From contig JBAIZL010000006.1 of assembly GCA_036971475.1 (NCBI GenBank), positions 97,030,715 to 97,094,714 on the forward strand: DNA of 64,000 bases, in the 5' to 3' direction. The translations under genes were made by a program, and so were the position numbers. The DNA is from Prosapia bicincta (lineage: Eukaryota > Arthropoda > Insecta > Hemiptera > Cercopidae). Below the pieces are notes generated by a model. It searched no databases and was not told the DNA's origin. It saw only the letters and a program-made list of their open reading frames with translations. Of this stretch, positions 1-22,830 are shown in pieces (the first letter of the stretch is position 1; the number at the start of each line of letters is the position of its first letter).

Positions 1-3000
1 ATAACCTATTTGAACCAGGTGTAAGTTTGTTGGTTGATTAGCGTAGGTTTTTCAACTTTGATTAGCTGATCTAGCCTTCACCAGCCATAGCCTATTTGAA
101 CTTGGTGTCAGTGTTGTTCGTTTGAACTTCGTGTATGTTGGTCGGTTAAACGGCGCTTAGGACAGTTGTTTAATTGAAACGTTGGTCATTTGATCTAGCT
201 CTGTTGTCAGGCTATGTATCGGTTGTCGGGCTATGTATTTGATTCCAGGTTTAGTATCTGTTGTCAGGTTAGGTATCTATTGTCTAGTTATGTATCTTTT
301 GCCTAACTATGTAGGCTATGGTCGGGCCAGGTATCTGTTATCAGGTAATGTAGGCTATGGTGAGGCTAGGTATCTGTTGTCAGGGTGTGGGTTACACTTA
401 GGGTTACTCTTGCATCACCATAGATCTGTGTACATAGATAACACAGAATGTAGGCTAACTATATACATTACCCAAGCCTATAGTTTGTTAACCTATAGTC
501 AATCTATGTATCGGATACTGTGTGTTACCCTTAGTCAAGCCATTCATCGGATACTATGTGATACGCATTAGCCTAGCTATGCAACAGGTACTGTGTGTTT
601 TCCGTTAGCTAAGCTACGCATCGGATACTGTGTGTTAACCATAGTCAAACTAACCATTAGTTATCCACTAGCCCAGCTATGCTTTGGATACCATGTGTTA
701 ACCATTAGTCAATCTATACCTCGGATACTATGTGCTAGCCCTAGTCAGGCTATGCGTCGTTTGTCGGGCTATGTATTTGATTCCAGGATTGGTGTCTGTT
801 GTCAGGCTAGGTATCTATTGTCTAGTTATGTATCTTTTGTCTAGCTATGTAGGCTATGGTCAGGCTAGGTATCTGTTATCAGGCAATGTAGGCTATGATC
901 ACGCTAGGTATCTGTTGTCAGGGTGCTGGTTACTCTTGCATCACCATAGATTTGTGTCTATGGATAACCGGCTTAGCATAGTATGTGGGTTTACACAGAT
1001 AACACAGAATGTAGGCTAACTATATACATTACCCAAGCCATGCATTGGATACTTTATGTTAATCATTAGCCTAGCTATGCATTGGCTGTGTTAACCATTA
1101 GTCAGGCTACACATCAGATAATATGTGATATTCCATAGCCAGGCTCAGCATCGGCTACTATGTGCTACCCATTAGTTATTCACTAGCCTAGCTATGCTTT
1201 GGATACCATGTGTTAACCATTAGTCATTCTATGGTTCGGATACTATGTGTTTACCCTAGTCAGACTATGCATCGGGTACTATGTGTTAATCATTAGCCTA
1301 GCTATGCAAAAGGTACTATTTAATAACCATTAGCCAGATTATGCAATGATTATTATGTGTTAGTTTGTAATCAATCTACTCATGTGATAATCATAGTCAA
1401 GCTATGTTTTGGATAAACCATACTCAAGCTATGCATTGGGTACTACATGATGAACATTAGCCTGGCTATGCACTGGAGATTATGTGTAGGGCTATAGTCA
1501 AGCTACTTATCGGATACTATATGTTAACCCATAGTTAAAAATAACTATTAGCCCAGCTATGCATCGGATACTTTATGTTGGTCATTAGCCTGGCTATGAA
1601 CTGGAGATTATATGTTGGGCTATAGTCAAGCTACTTATCGGATACTATATGTTAACCCATAGTTAAAAATAACTATTAGCCCAGCTATGCATCGGATACT
1701 TTATGTTGGTCATTAGCCTGGCTATGCATTGGATGTGTTACCCATTAGTCAGGCTACACAACGGATATTCCACTGCCAGGATCAACATCGGCTACTATGT
1801 GCTAACCATTAGCGAGGCTATGCACCGGATATTATGTGTTGGGGCATACTCAGGCTACTTATCGGATACTATATGTTAACCCATCGTCAGGCTATGCATC
1901 GGATACTATGTGTTAATGATTAGTCTAGCTATGTATCAGGTATTATGTGGGCAAGTTGTAGTCAGGCTACTGTGTGATAACCATTAGCTAAACTGTGCAT
2001 TGGATATAATGTGTTATAATTTGTTGGCCCTTGTCGATTTAGCATAATATGCATGCAGGCTTACACACATGTTTGTTTAACGCAGTATGTAGACCTAACA
2101 TAGTATATACGCCTAACATAGTATGATAGCGTGCATGTTGGCTTAGCATAGTATTTATTTGGTTTACACGCATATTTGTTTAACAGCGTATATATGGCTA
2201 TTTAGAGTATATTGCATGCTGGTTTAACATAGTATATAAGCTTATGTAGGATAGCATCCATGCTGGTTAGCATGGTATTTATGTAGGTTTACACGCATAT
2301 TTGTTTAGCACAGTATGTAGGCTTAGCATATTATTTATGTAGGTTTACAAGCATATTTGTTTAACACACTATATAAGCTATCATTCATCCTGGCTTAACA
2401 TAGGCCTATGTGGGTAACGGGGATATTTGCCTAATACAGGATGTATATAGGTTAACCTGCATATTGGTTTAACAACGTTATGGCTATTTAGAGTATATTG
2501 CATGCTGGTTTAACAAAGTATATATGCCTGAATGTTGGCTTAGCACTGTATGTATATATAGGTTGCGTAACTTTTATTAATTATATTGTAATATTTGTTG
2601 ACCGTCATGGGCTTGATAGGTTATGCATTGGTAGATGTACCTTATAGTACTTCCCATATTATACGATTGCCTGGTTCTACCTGATATATGAGGTGAAACT
2701 ATCTCTGTTCATATAGGCTGTGGCCAGTGATTTACCGACATAGTAGGCGCATTTAGGGATTCATGTATGTAGGCCTAGCATAGTATGTATGCAAGCTTGC
2801 GTATTTGTTTAACACATTATGTGGGCTATCGTATATATTGGTTTAGCTATACCTTATAGTACTCCCCATATTATACGGTTGCCTGCCCGTGGTTCTGCCT
2901 GATATATGAGGTGAAACTATCTCAGTTCATATAGGCTTTGGCCGGTGATTTACCGACATAGTATGTCGGCCTAGCATAGTATGTATGTAGGCTTGCATAT

Positions 3001-3180
3001 TTGTTTATCACATTATGTGGGCTGTCATATATATTGGTTTAACACGTTATATAGGCCTTCTCGTCTTACATTGACCGTTTATGTAGGCCTGCCGGGCCCC
3101 TGCGTTGTGATTGGTCGATTCAGCTTGTTGACTATTTGAACTCTATGTAGGTCGTTGGTCGTTTGATCTAACCGATCATT
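1..3180. repeat. degenerate minisatellite block
   Basis: Short motifs such as GGCTATGTA, CATTAGCCTAGCTATGCA and TCGGATACTATGTGTTA recur every few tens of bases. Larger duplications are superimposed: about 215-480 reappears at about 755-950; 1470-1580 at 1600-1715; and 2640-2760 at 2850-2965. From about 2040 the motif shifts to TTTAACACAGTATGTAGGC-like units. No P450 exon or other gene is recognisable. It probably lies in intron 5 of gene A. Confidence 0.8.
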
Positions 3181-3214
3181 TTTTGGTAATTTCATATATT
3201 ATTTGATAACCACC

Positions 3215-3665
3215 CCCCACTTGATGCCTGAATCCAGGGTTACTTTACCTATCGGCGGGCTTTTACCTGAGTCCTTGCTCCGTGTTTGCCTTACCTATGG
3301 TCTAACTCCATGGTAGCTTTACCTAAGCCCCGACTCCGTGGTAGCTTTACCGTTGGTCTGCCTCAATGGTAGCTTTACCTAGGGCATGACTTCGGGATAG
3401 CTTTTACCCGAGGCTTTGCTTCGTGTTAGCTTTACCTAAGGTTTAACTCCGTGGTAGCTTTACCGGAGGTCTAGTTCATGGGTTACTTTACCTAGGGCGT
3501 GGCTTCGGGATAGCTTTTACCCGAGGCCTTGCTCCTTTACCTAAGGTCTAACTCCGTGGTAGCTTTACCTAGGACTTGGTGGAGGTATTTGTCTTGGTAG
3601 TTGGTATAGCAACCATCCTAGCCCTGCTCTTGTGTAGCTTTACTTAAAGGCTGAGTGTATTGTTT
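3215..3665. repeat. minisatellite, GGTAGCTTTACC family
   Basis: About a dozen imperfect units of some 30-45 bp built around GGTAGCTTTACCTAAGG and CTAACTCCGTGG. It is more GC-rich than the preceding block. Confidence 0.75.
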
Positions 3666-3819
3666 ATTAATTTAGTAGGATAGACAAATTTTGAGTTTGG
3701 CAGTCGTTTACCCTGGGCCCCTCATCACCCGATTCATTTGGGGTAGACCACTATAGTTAGGGTGAGCCTACTACTTGCATAGAGTTGCTCGAGCGCTGAT
3801 ACGTCATCAGGTAACCATT

Positions 3820-4745
3820 AAGTCTTTCCAAAAGTTACCCCTCCACCGGAGCTATTCCGCCTATTATTTTTGGCATTCTGAAGACAACCCACAGGTGAAA
3901 CCACCCCCGCAATGGTCCATAATAGACTCTACACATATCCCGTACGGTCTTTCGATCAACCCAATCGATTTTTGGCAATTTCATATTTTTTGTAAAAACT
4001 ACCCCTAGGTGAAACAGCCCTCGCAACGGTCCAAAAGAGCCTCTGCACGTATCCCATACTGTCTGTTGATCCAACCGATCGATTTTCGGCATTTTCGTAT
4101 TTTATTCAAAAACTACCCCTAGGTGAAACTACCCCTACCGACGCAATAATACACTCTAGACATACCCTATCGGTCAAGGCCCGATTTTCCAAAATTTTTT
4201 CGAAAACTACCCCCCACCCCCAATCCACCCCCGGAGCTACCCCCGGTGATGGTCCTGAACGTAGCCGAGGTCACCCCAACACCTAGGTTAGGTTAGATCC
4301 ATTTTGGCTGGCTTAGGTCAGTGTGTTGGAAATAAATTTTTTCGAAAAACTACCCCCTACCCCTCTAGACGTGGTCGAAACCACCCCTAGGGCTTGGATC
4401 AGGGTCACGACGTCCGCCCACATCATCCGAAACTACCCCTATAGTCCTAGGTTACGTAGCGGCCGATTTTTTTTTTTTTTCGAAAAACTACCCCCTACCC
4501 CCCTGAACGTGGTCGAAACCACCCCTTGGTCTAGGGTCAGGGCCGTGATGACCTTGAGTATCATCCAAAACTACCCCTATAGTCCTAGGTTACGTAGCGG
4601 CCAATTTTTTTTTTTTTTCGAAAAACTACCCCCTACCCCCTGAACGTGGTCGAAACCACCCCTTGGTCTAGGGTCACGGCCGGGATGACCTTGAGCATCA
4701 TCCAAAACTACCCCTATAGTCCTAGGTTACGTAGCGGCCGAGTTT
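3820..4745. repeat. ACTACCCC-rich repeats with three 138-bp units
   Basis: Repeats built on AAAACTACCCCTA and GTGAAAC. From about 4310 they settle into a 138-bp period: CCTAGGTTACGTAGCGGCC occurs at 4446, 4584 and 4722. Two units contain a 14-15-base T run. Short open frames here are a by-product of the repeat. Confidence 0.8.
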
Positions 4746-4773
4746 AGGGGTGGGTGCGCGCCAGTCTGGGGCG

Positions 4774-7700
4774 AGTTCTACTTACATACATTGAATATTT
4801 CTAGTAGGAGTCGTGCCTCTTGTAGATCATCTCTTCAGCTAAAAGGCGCCAGATCTAGCGGCCCCTATCGTCCCTACCTTCAATATGATCCAAAACTCCA
4901 TGAACACGAAAACAACAAATAACTACATACATTGAATATTTCTAGTAGGAGTCGTGCCACTTGTAGATCATCTCTTCAGCTAAAAGGCGCCAGATCTAGC
5001 GGCCCCTATCGTCCCTACCTTCAATATGATCCAAAACTCCATGAACACGAAAACAACAAATAACTACATACATTGAATATTTCTAGTAGGAGTCGTGCCA
5101 CTTGTAGATCATCTCTTCAGCTAAAAGGCGCCAGATCTAGCGGCCCCTATCGTCCCTACCTTCAATATGATCCAAAACTCCATGAACACGAAAACAACAA
5201 ATAACTACATACATTGAATATTTCTAGTAGGAGTCGTGCCACTTGTAGATCATCTCTTCAGCTAAAAGGCGCCAGATCTGGCGGCCCCTATCGTCCCTAC
5301 CTTCAATATGATCCAAAACTCCATGAACACGAAAACAACAAATAACTACATACATTTAATATTTCTAGTAGGAGTCGTGCCACTTGTAGATCATCTCTTC
5401 AGCTAAAAGGCGCCAGATCTAGCGGCCCCTATCGTCCCTACCTTCAATATGATCCAAAACTCCATGAACACGAAAACAACAAATAACTGCATACATTGAA
5501 TATTTCTAGTATGAGTCGTGCCACTTGTAGATCATCTCTTCAGCTAAAAGGCGCCAGATCTAGCGGCCCCTATCGTCCCTACCTTCAATATGATCCAAAA
5601 CTCCATGAACACGAAAACAACAAATAACTGCATACATTGAATATTTCTAGTAGGAGTCGTGCCACTTGTAGATCATCTCTTCAGCTAAAAGGCGCCAGAT
5701 CTAGCGGCCCCTATCGTCCCTACCTTCAATATGATCCAAAACTCCATGAACACGAAAACAACAAATAACTGCATACATTGAATATTTCTAGTAGGAGTCG
5801 TGCCACTTGTAGATCATCTCTTCAGCTAAAAGGCGCCAGATCTAGCGGCCCCTATCGTCCCTACCTTCAATATGGTCCAAAACCCCATGAACACGAAACA
5901 ACAAATAACTGCATACATTGAATATTTCTAGTAGGAGTCGTGCCACTTGTAGATCATCTCTTCAGCTAAAAGGCGCCAGATCTAGCGGCCCCTATCGTCC
6001 CTACCTTCAATATGATCCAAAACCCCATGAACACGAAACAACAAATAACTGCATACATTGAATATTTCTAGTAGGAGTCGTGCCACTTGTAGATCATCTC
6101 TTCAGCTAAAAGGCGCCAGATCTAGCGGCCCCTATCGTCCCTACCTTCAATATGGTCCAAAACCCCATGAACACGAAACAACAAATAACTGCATACATTG
6201 AATATTTCTAGTAGGAGTCGTGCCACTTGTAGATCATCTCTTCAGCTAAAAGGCGCCAGATCTAGCGGCCCCTATCGTCCCTACCTTCAATATGATCCAA
6301 AACTCCATGAACACGAAAACAACAAATAACTGCATACATTGAATATTTCTAGTAGGAGTCGTGCCACTTGTAGATCATCTCTTCAGCTAAAAGGCGCCAG
6401 ATCTAGCGGCCCCTATCGTCCCTACCTTCAATATGATCCAAAACTCCATGAACACGAAAACAACAAATAACTGCATACATTGAATATTTCTAGTATGAGT
6501 CGTGCCACTTGTAGATCATCTCTTCAGCTAAAAGGCGCCAGATCTAGCGGCCCCTATCGTCCCTACCTTCAATATGGTCCAAAACCCCATGAACACGAAA
6601 CAACAAATAACTGCATACATTGAATATTTCTAGTAGGAGTCGTGCCACTTGTAGATCATCTCTTCAGCTAAAAGGCGCCAGATCTAGCGGCCCCTATCGT
6701 CCCTACCTTCAATATGATCCAAAACTCCATGAACACGAAAACAACAAATAACTGCATACATTGAATATTTCTAGTAGGAGTCGTGCCACTTGTAGATCAT
6801 CTCTTCAGCTAAAAGGCGCCAGATCTAGCGGCCCCTATCGTCCCTACCTTCAATATGATCCAAAACTCCATGAACACGAAAACAACAAATAACTGCATAC
6901 ATTGAATATTTCTAGTATGAGTCGTGCCACTTGTAGATCATCTCTTCAGCTAAAAGGCGCCAGATCTAGCGGCCCCTATCGTCCCTACCTTCAATATGAT
7001 CCAAAACCCCATGAACACGAAACAACAAATAACTGCATACATTGAATATTTCTAGTAGGAGTCGTGCCACTTGTAGATCATCTCTTCAGCTAAAAGGCGC
7101 CAGATCTAGCGGCCCCTATCGTCCCTACCTTCAATATGATCCAAAACTCCATGAACACGAAAACAACAAATAACTGCATACATTGAATATTTCTAGTAGG
7201 AGTCGTGCCACTTGTAGATCATCTCTTCAGCTAAAAGGCGCCAGATCTAGCGGCCCCTATCGTCCCTACCTTCAATATGATCCAAAACTCCATGAACACG
7301 AAAACAACAAATAACTGCATACATTGAATATTTCTAGTAGGAGTCGTGCCACTTGTAGATCATCTCTTCAGCTAAAAGGCGCCAGATCTAGCGGCCCCTA
7401 TCGTCCCTACCTTCAATATGATCCAAAACTCCATGAACACGAAAACAACAAATAACTGCATACATTGAATATTTCTAGTAGGATTCGTGCCACTTGTAGA
7501 TCATCTCTTCAGCTAAAAGGCGCCAGATCTAGCGGCCCCTATCGTCCCTACCTTCAATATGATCCAAAACTCCATGAACACGAAAACAACAAATAACTAC
7601 ATACATTGAATATTTCTAGTAGGATTCGTGCCACTTGTAGATCATCTCTTCAGCTAAAAGGCGCCAGATCTAGCGGCCCCTATCGTCCCTACCTTCAATA

Positions 7701-7903
7701 TGATCCAAAACTCCATGAACACGAAAACAACAAATAACTGCGTACATTGAATATTTCTAGTAGGAGTCGTGCCACTTGTAGATCATCTCTTCAGCTAAAA
7801 GGCGCCAGATCTAGCGGCCCCTATCGTCCCTACCTTCAATATGATCCAAAACTCCATGAACACGAAAACAACAAATAACTACATGCATTGAATATTTCTA
7901 GTA
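4774..7903. repeat. 141-bp satellite array, about 22 copies
   Basis: Head-to-tail units of 141 bp (140 in copies with one A fewer), nearly identical to each other. Each has ATTGAATATTTCTAGTAGGA, GTAGATCATCTCTTCAGC and GGCGCCAGATCTAGCGGCCC. For example CTAGTAGGA starts at 4801, 4942 and 5083. Single-base variants are shared by neighbouring copies, showing local spreading. The array ends sharply at the start of unique sequence, 230 bp before gene A exon 6. Confidence 0.97.
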
Positions 7904-8136
7904 ACAATCCTTATATAGTTTTTCTGCAGTTAAAGAAAGAAATCCCAGAGCGTACCATCAAGCCTTCCCTGTTATATCCACAGTTCCTGCAATTAGTAAT
8001 CTCTGTAGTTTCTCAGTATTCAGTTTCTTATGTATTATATAAGTGTTATTCATTGTGACAGATGAAAGTAACAAAGAATACAACCAAAACCTGACCTATA
8101 TATACCAAGTACTAACTCAACAACGTTTACTTACAG

Positions 8137-17539
<9,403 letters not shown>

Positions 17540-18355
17540 TGTTGTACTTGATATAGGGACCTATACAAACTTACAGCATAACATACAATACTGTTATATC
17601 AGCATTTCAGTTCCTAAACTATATGTAGAGCATGTGGCGTGATCATGTATTGTGTTGAAACTGAAGGAAGTAATCTATCGCCAGTACGTGAGCCACTGTT
17701 CAGAAATGGATGTATATTGTATAAAGGGTCGCCTGTTGTTATGATGGGGCTCTATACTTCTAGTGCCTAAACTAGCTTGTTGTCAGAATTACCTTTTATT
17801 CCAACTTATTGCCAGTGATATTATTAATAGAAAAGACATTTGCATTATATTTTTTACAATTTGTAACCCAAAGTTCATTAAAGTAACTTGTTGGCTTGAT
17901 GTCGTAAAATAACATTATTTTACTGTGAACAATAAGTATTAGGTTAAATATTAAGCTAGTATTAAGTTATATATATAAATTTTTACTTATATTGGAATAT
18001 TTTTGAAAACATCAGAACTAAAATATTACAGCATTGTTAATGTAGAACTAAAATGGAATATCCAATTAGTAATCAATAATTTAGTTTTCGGTCAACCCAT
18101 TATTGGAGTTAAGTTATTATGAGATACATGGCTATGATATCCCGAACATATTTTACGTACGTCAACGACTATCAGCTCTGTCTCCAAGGTGAGATATGCT
18201 CTTTTGGTTTTTGTGGGCTAATGTAAGCTACACGACGAGAACACACCGGCCAAGAAGATTCGCTAAAAAATTATCTCTCTCAAAATTTTAAAAAGGCTGC
18301 ACGATTAGTTACATATTAGAATAATAGAAGTAATATTATTCTCTATTGTAGGCTC
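17540..18355 (+). other. gene A 3' flank
   Basis: No reading frame. To about 17940 it is homologous to the 3' flank of gene B (for example GATATTATTAATAGAAAAGA in both), so the duplication included the 3' UTR. ATTAAA at 17877 is a possible poly(A) signal. From 17940 to 18355 I see only AT-rich sequence. Confidence 0.55.
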
Positions 18356-18359
18356 TATG

Positions 18360-19275
18360 AAAACTCCAGATTATAGTTCTCCTACCAGATTGTAGTACTC
18401 CTACAAGATTGTAGTTATATTTATACTAAGAACAGGTTGTAGTTCTCCTACAAGATTGTAGTACTCCTACCAGATTGTAGGTCTCCTACCAGATTGTAGT
18501 TATATTTATACTAAGAACAGTTTGTAGTTCTCCTACATGATTGTAGTACTCCTACAAGATTGTAGTACTCCTACCAGATTGTAGTTCTCCTACCAGATTG
18601 TAGTTATATTTATACGATAACAACAGGTTGTAGTTCTCCTATAAGATTGTAGTACTCCTACCAGATTGTAGTTCTCCTACCAGATTGTAGTTATATTTAT
18701 ACTAACAACAGGTTGTAGTTCTCCTACAAGATTGTAGTACTCCTACCAGATTGTAGTTATATTTATATGAAAACGCCAGATTGTAGTTTTCCTACAAGAC
18801 TGTAGTACTCCTACCAGATTGTAGTTATATTTATACGAAAACTCCAGATTGTAGTTCTATTATCAGATTGTAGTTCTCCTACCATAGTGTAGTTATATTT
18901 ATACTAACAACAGGTTGTAGTTCTCCTACAAGATTGTAGTTCTCGTACCAAATTCTAGTTATATTTATACGAAAACTCCAGATTCTAGATCTATCTTCTG
19001 ATTGTAGTTCTCCTAACAGATTGTAGTTATATCTATACGATAACAACAGGTTGTAGTTCTCCAACAATACTGTAGTACTTCGACAAGATTGTAGTACTCC
19101 TACCAGATTGTAGGTCTCCTACCATATTGTAGTTATATTTATACGAAAACTCCTTATTATAGTTCTATTATCAGATTATAGTTCTATTATCAGATTGTAG
19201 TTCTCCTACCAGATTGTAATTCTCCTACCAGATTATAGTTCTCCTACCTGTTTGCAGTTATACTTATAAGAAAAC
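18360..19275. repeat. GATTGTAGTTCTCCTACCA minisatellite
   Basis: Units of about 19 bp (AGATTGTAGTTCTCCTACC) form blocks of several units, each block ending TTATATTTATACTAACAACA or TTATATTTATACGAAAACTC. The array therefore has a loose higher-order period of roughly 100-150 bp. Confidence 0.92.
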
Positions 19276-20699
19276 TCCACAGTTCTGGTAAGTTATTCTC
19301 ACATAAATAATCATATATGAATAATACCTCTTAATATTATAAATTTATAAATTATATATGTTATTATACCTAAAGTAATTTATTAAATAATTTTGTCATT
19401 AATAAAATATTTCATTTTCAGATAATTTTCAGATTTTAATAAAAACTGTTAGTTTTATATATTTCAGAAACTTAATGTACAATGATTATATCTCGTACCA
19501 ACTTGCTGGATATATGACTAACATTTACTAACTTTTTATCAATATAAGGGTTTGAAACATTTTTTTTTTTTTAATTACCAATGTATTTCATATACCTTAT
19601 GTCTTAATACATATTTAAAATTTGTAAATATTATGTACAGAATAATAAAATGTCACTTAATTACAAAATTAATTGAAGATTTATTGAAAAAGTAAAGGAA
19701 AAATTGTTATTGTAAAAGATAGATAAACTGTTACCTTTAAATATTAGTGTGTTGCTCAAAAAAATATTTTAAAATGGAGTAATTATTCAATTATTTCATT
19801 TTACGTTATGTAGTATTTATAAAAGTATAATGTGTCAATCGTTCTACAAAGAAACCATACTTCTAGGCGACGTCACTTTTGTTGCTTATTCACATTTATT
19901 TTTATTATTAGGCTTAATTATTACTCATAATAGCTATTATTTATACCATTCGAGATTTGTATGTCGACGTTAGGTGATTAAAGTTTTGTATGTAATAAGA
20001 GTAGATACTTTGTAGCTGTAATTAAAAATTAGCAAAAATAATTATTTTTATAAAATATTCTTAAAATAAATACATATGAAATTTTAGTATAGAATTAAAT
20101 ACCTCATGACTTTCTCATATTCATAGAGTCTTTTGTTTAAAAATCAATTTAGTTCAATCATTTATCTCTTGAAAACTGTATTGTTGAACCACTAACGAAT
20201 TATTCAAATTAGGTATTGCAGATACGTTTCATATAATTACGCATTTTACTTGCCCTAATTTATGGAGAAGCTTAATTTTAGGAGAAGCTTCAATAGTATT
20301 TTCATGTCCACAGCTAAGCTCTTCAACAACAGACAGAATTGTGTCAATGCTCGATCAAAGAAAATATAATTTGCATTAGGAACTAAAAGGAGTAAAATCT
20401 ACTTCTGCTTTATTGGTTTGGACGGTTTAGTGTTTTAAAGTGTTCAGGGTCAAAATTAATTTTGTTGGATATAAAGCGTATATAAGCACATATATAAAAT
20501 AAAACCAAAATCAAAATTAGACATTAATTTTAAAATTTCTAAAGGAAATTTTAAAATAAATTAAATAGCAGCTAATTACTTTCCTTGTTATTTATTACTT
20601 TTTTATTTATTTTTGTTTTGTTATTTTTAAAATAAAAAGAAATTCTAAATACGTTAAGTTGGTAGAAGACTTCTGAGCACCTCGATTGTTCTCTTCTAG
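19276..20699. other. AT-rich intergenic sequence, nothing recognised
   Basis: No coding potential, no RNA gene and no clear repeat. It is strongly AT-rich. Confidence 0.6.
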
Positions 20700-22830
20700 G
20701 AAACATTTTATTGTCTCCTTTTAGGCTGATTCACCAGTGATATGTGTACCTAGATATCAAACCCAGAGTAATAGTTGAAGGATGAGGCCAAATTACCTTC
20801 CTTGAAGGTCGACCTACACAAGGAAGCCCTTTTACGTCCCCTAAGTCAGTATCTAGGCATCAAACCAAGAGTAATTGTAGGAGGATGAGGCCAAATTACC
20901 TTCCTTGAAGGACGACCTACATACGGAAACTCTTCTACCTTCCCTAAGTCAAGTTAATGGGCGATTGAGGCACAAGGCACGGCACATTACTTTCAGTAAA
21001 CGGTAACCTAAGTAAGGAAACCCTTCTACTTCCCCTAAATCTAGTTAATGGGCGGTTGAGGCATTGGATCTGGTACATTACTTTCGCTGAAGATAACCCA
21101 AGTAAGGAAACCCTTCGACTTATATTAAGTTAAGTTAATTGGTGGTTGAACTATAGGGCATGCCACATTACTTTCACTGAATGATAACCCAAGTAAGTAA
21201 ACACCTACACCTCCCGTAAGTCAAGTTCATGGGCGGCCGAGGCATAAACCTGACTACAAAAATTTCACTGAATAATGACCTAAGTAACGGACCACATCCA
21301 TCTACTTGAATCACGTTATAGGTGGTTGAGTCATAGGGTTGTCCACATTACCTTCACAGGAGGATAACATAAGTAAAAAAGCCCTTATATCTCTCAAAAG
21401 TCATTTCAAATAGCGGTTGAGTCATAGTGCTGGTAACATTACAATCCTCGAAGAGTGACGTAAGTAAGGAAGTCATCCCCTCTCCCCAAGTCAAGTTATT
21501 GGTTGGTTGAGGCATAGGTAGGCCATATTCCAATCCCAAAAGAGTGCGATGTAAGCAATGAAGTCCTTCCCTCTCCTCAGTTCAAGTTATTTTCTGGTTG
21601 TGACATAGGGCTGCCACATTACAGTCCTAGAAGAACGACGTAAGTAAGGAAGTCCTTCCATCTCCTCAAGTCACTTTATTGGCTGGTTAAGGCATAGTGC
21701 TGGCCACATTGCAATCCTAGAAGAGTGACGTAAGTAAGGAAGTCCTTCCCTCTCCTCAGTTCAAGTTATTTTCTGGTTGTGACATAGGGCTGCCACATTG
21801 CAATGCTAGAAGAACGACGTAAGTAAGGAAGTCCTTCCATCTCCTCAAGTCACTTTATTGGCTGGTTAAGGCATAGTGCTGGCCACATTGCAATCCTAGA
21901 AGAGTGACGTAAGTAAGGAAGTCCTTCCATCTCCTCAAGTCACTTTATTGGCTGGTTAAGGCATAGTGCTGGCCACATTGCAATCCTAGAAGAGTGACGT
22001 AAGTAAGGAAGTCCTTCCATCTCCTCAAGGCACATTATTGGCTGGTTGAGGCATAGGGCTGCCCACAACACCTTAACTGAAAGATGGCCTATGTAAGAAA
22101 ATACTTTATTCTCTTTGACGTTAAGGTAATAGGCAGTCGATTCTTAGGGCTGGCCACATTATCTTCACTGAAGTATGACGTAATTAAGGAGCCATTTCAT
22201 CGTTAGTGGGCGGTTGAAGCATAGACCTTCCCACACTAGAATCACTGAAGGAAGATCTATGTAAGGAATCACCTCCATTTTCCTTGAGTTACAATAATGG
22301 GTGGTTGTGCCATTGGGTTGACCACGTTACCTTCCTTCAAGAATGACCTATGTAAGGAAGTCCTTCCATCTCCCCAAAGTTAGGTAAAGAGGCCGTTGAC
22401 GCATAGAACTCACTACAGCACCTTCACTTTCTGAGTGAAAAAGCGTTTCTATCTCCCCTAAGACAAATTAATGGACGTTTGAAAAAAAGCCTGCCTCATT
22501 ACCTTTACTGAAGGATGTTCTAGGTTATAAAGACCTTCCATCTCCCAAAGGTCGCGTAATGGGCGCTTGAGGCATACGGCCACATAACCTTCACTGTAAA
22601 TGGCATAACGAAGGAAGCCTTCCGTCTCTCCTAAGACAAGGTAAATAGGTGGTCGAGACATACGGCGTTCCATACAATTTTTGTTGAAGGAAATTCAAGT
22701 TATTAGAGCATTCCATCTCCCCTAAGTTAAGTTATTGGGCGATTGAGACATAGGGCTGGAAACATCATCTTCATTGAAGGATGACCTAATTAAGGTAAAT
22801 TTTCCATATTCCTTTAGTCATATTAACGAT
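20700..22830. repeat. 90-bp degenerate tandem repeat, more than 20 copies
   Basis: Units contain GACGTAAGTAAGGAAG, TCCTTCCATCTCCTCAAGT and GGCATAGTGCTGGCCACATT. Copies around 21660-22030 are nearly identical with an exact 90-bp spacing (CTCCTCAAG at 21841, 21931, 22021). Copies become more diverged toward both ends, the usual sign of homogenisation in the array centre. Confidence 0.93.

Noticed and set aside
4774..7903. Possible CRISPR-like array
   Set aside because: Whole 141-bp units repeat with no unique spacers; it is satellite DNA in a eukaryotic intron.
1..8136. Exons 1-5 of gene A
   Set aside because: I looked for equivalents of the hinge, WIGPL, helix C and CETLF segments and saw none; they must be outside the window or lost.
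20700..22830. Clusters of splice-like GTAAGT in the 90-bp repeat
   Set aside because: They come from the repeated GACGTAAGTAAGG motif and are not next to any coding sequence.
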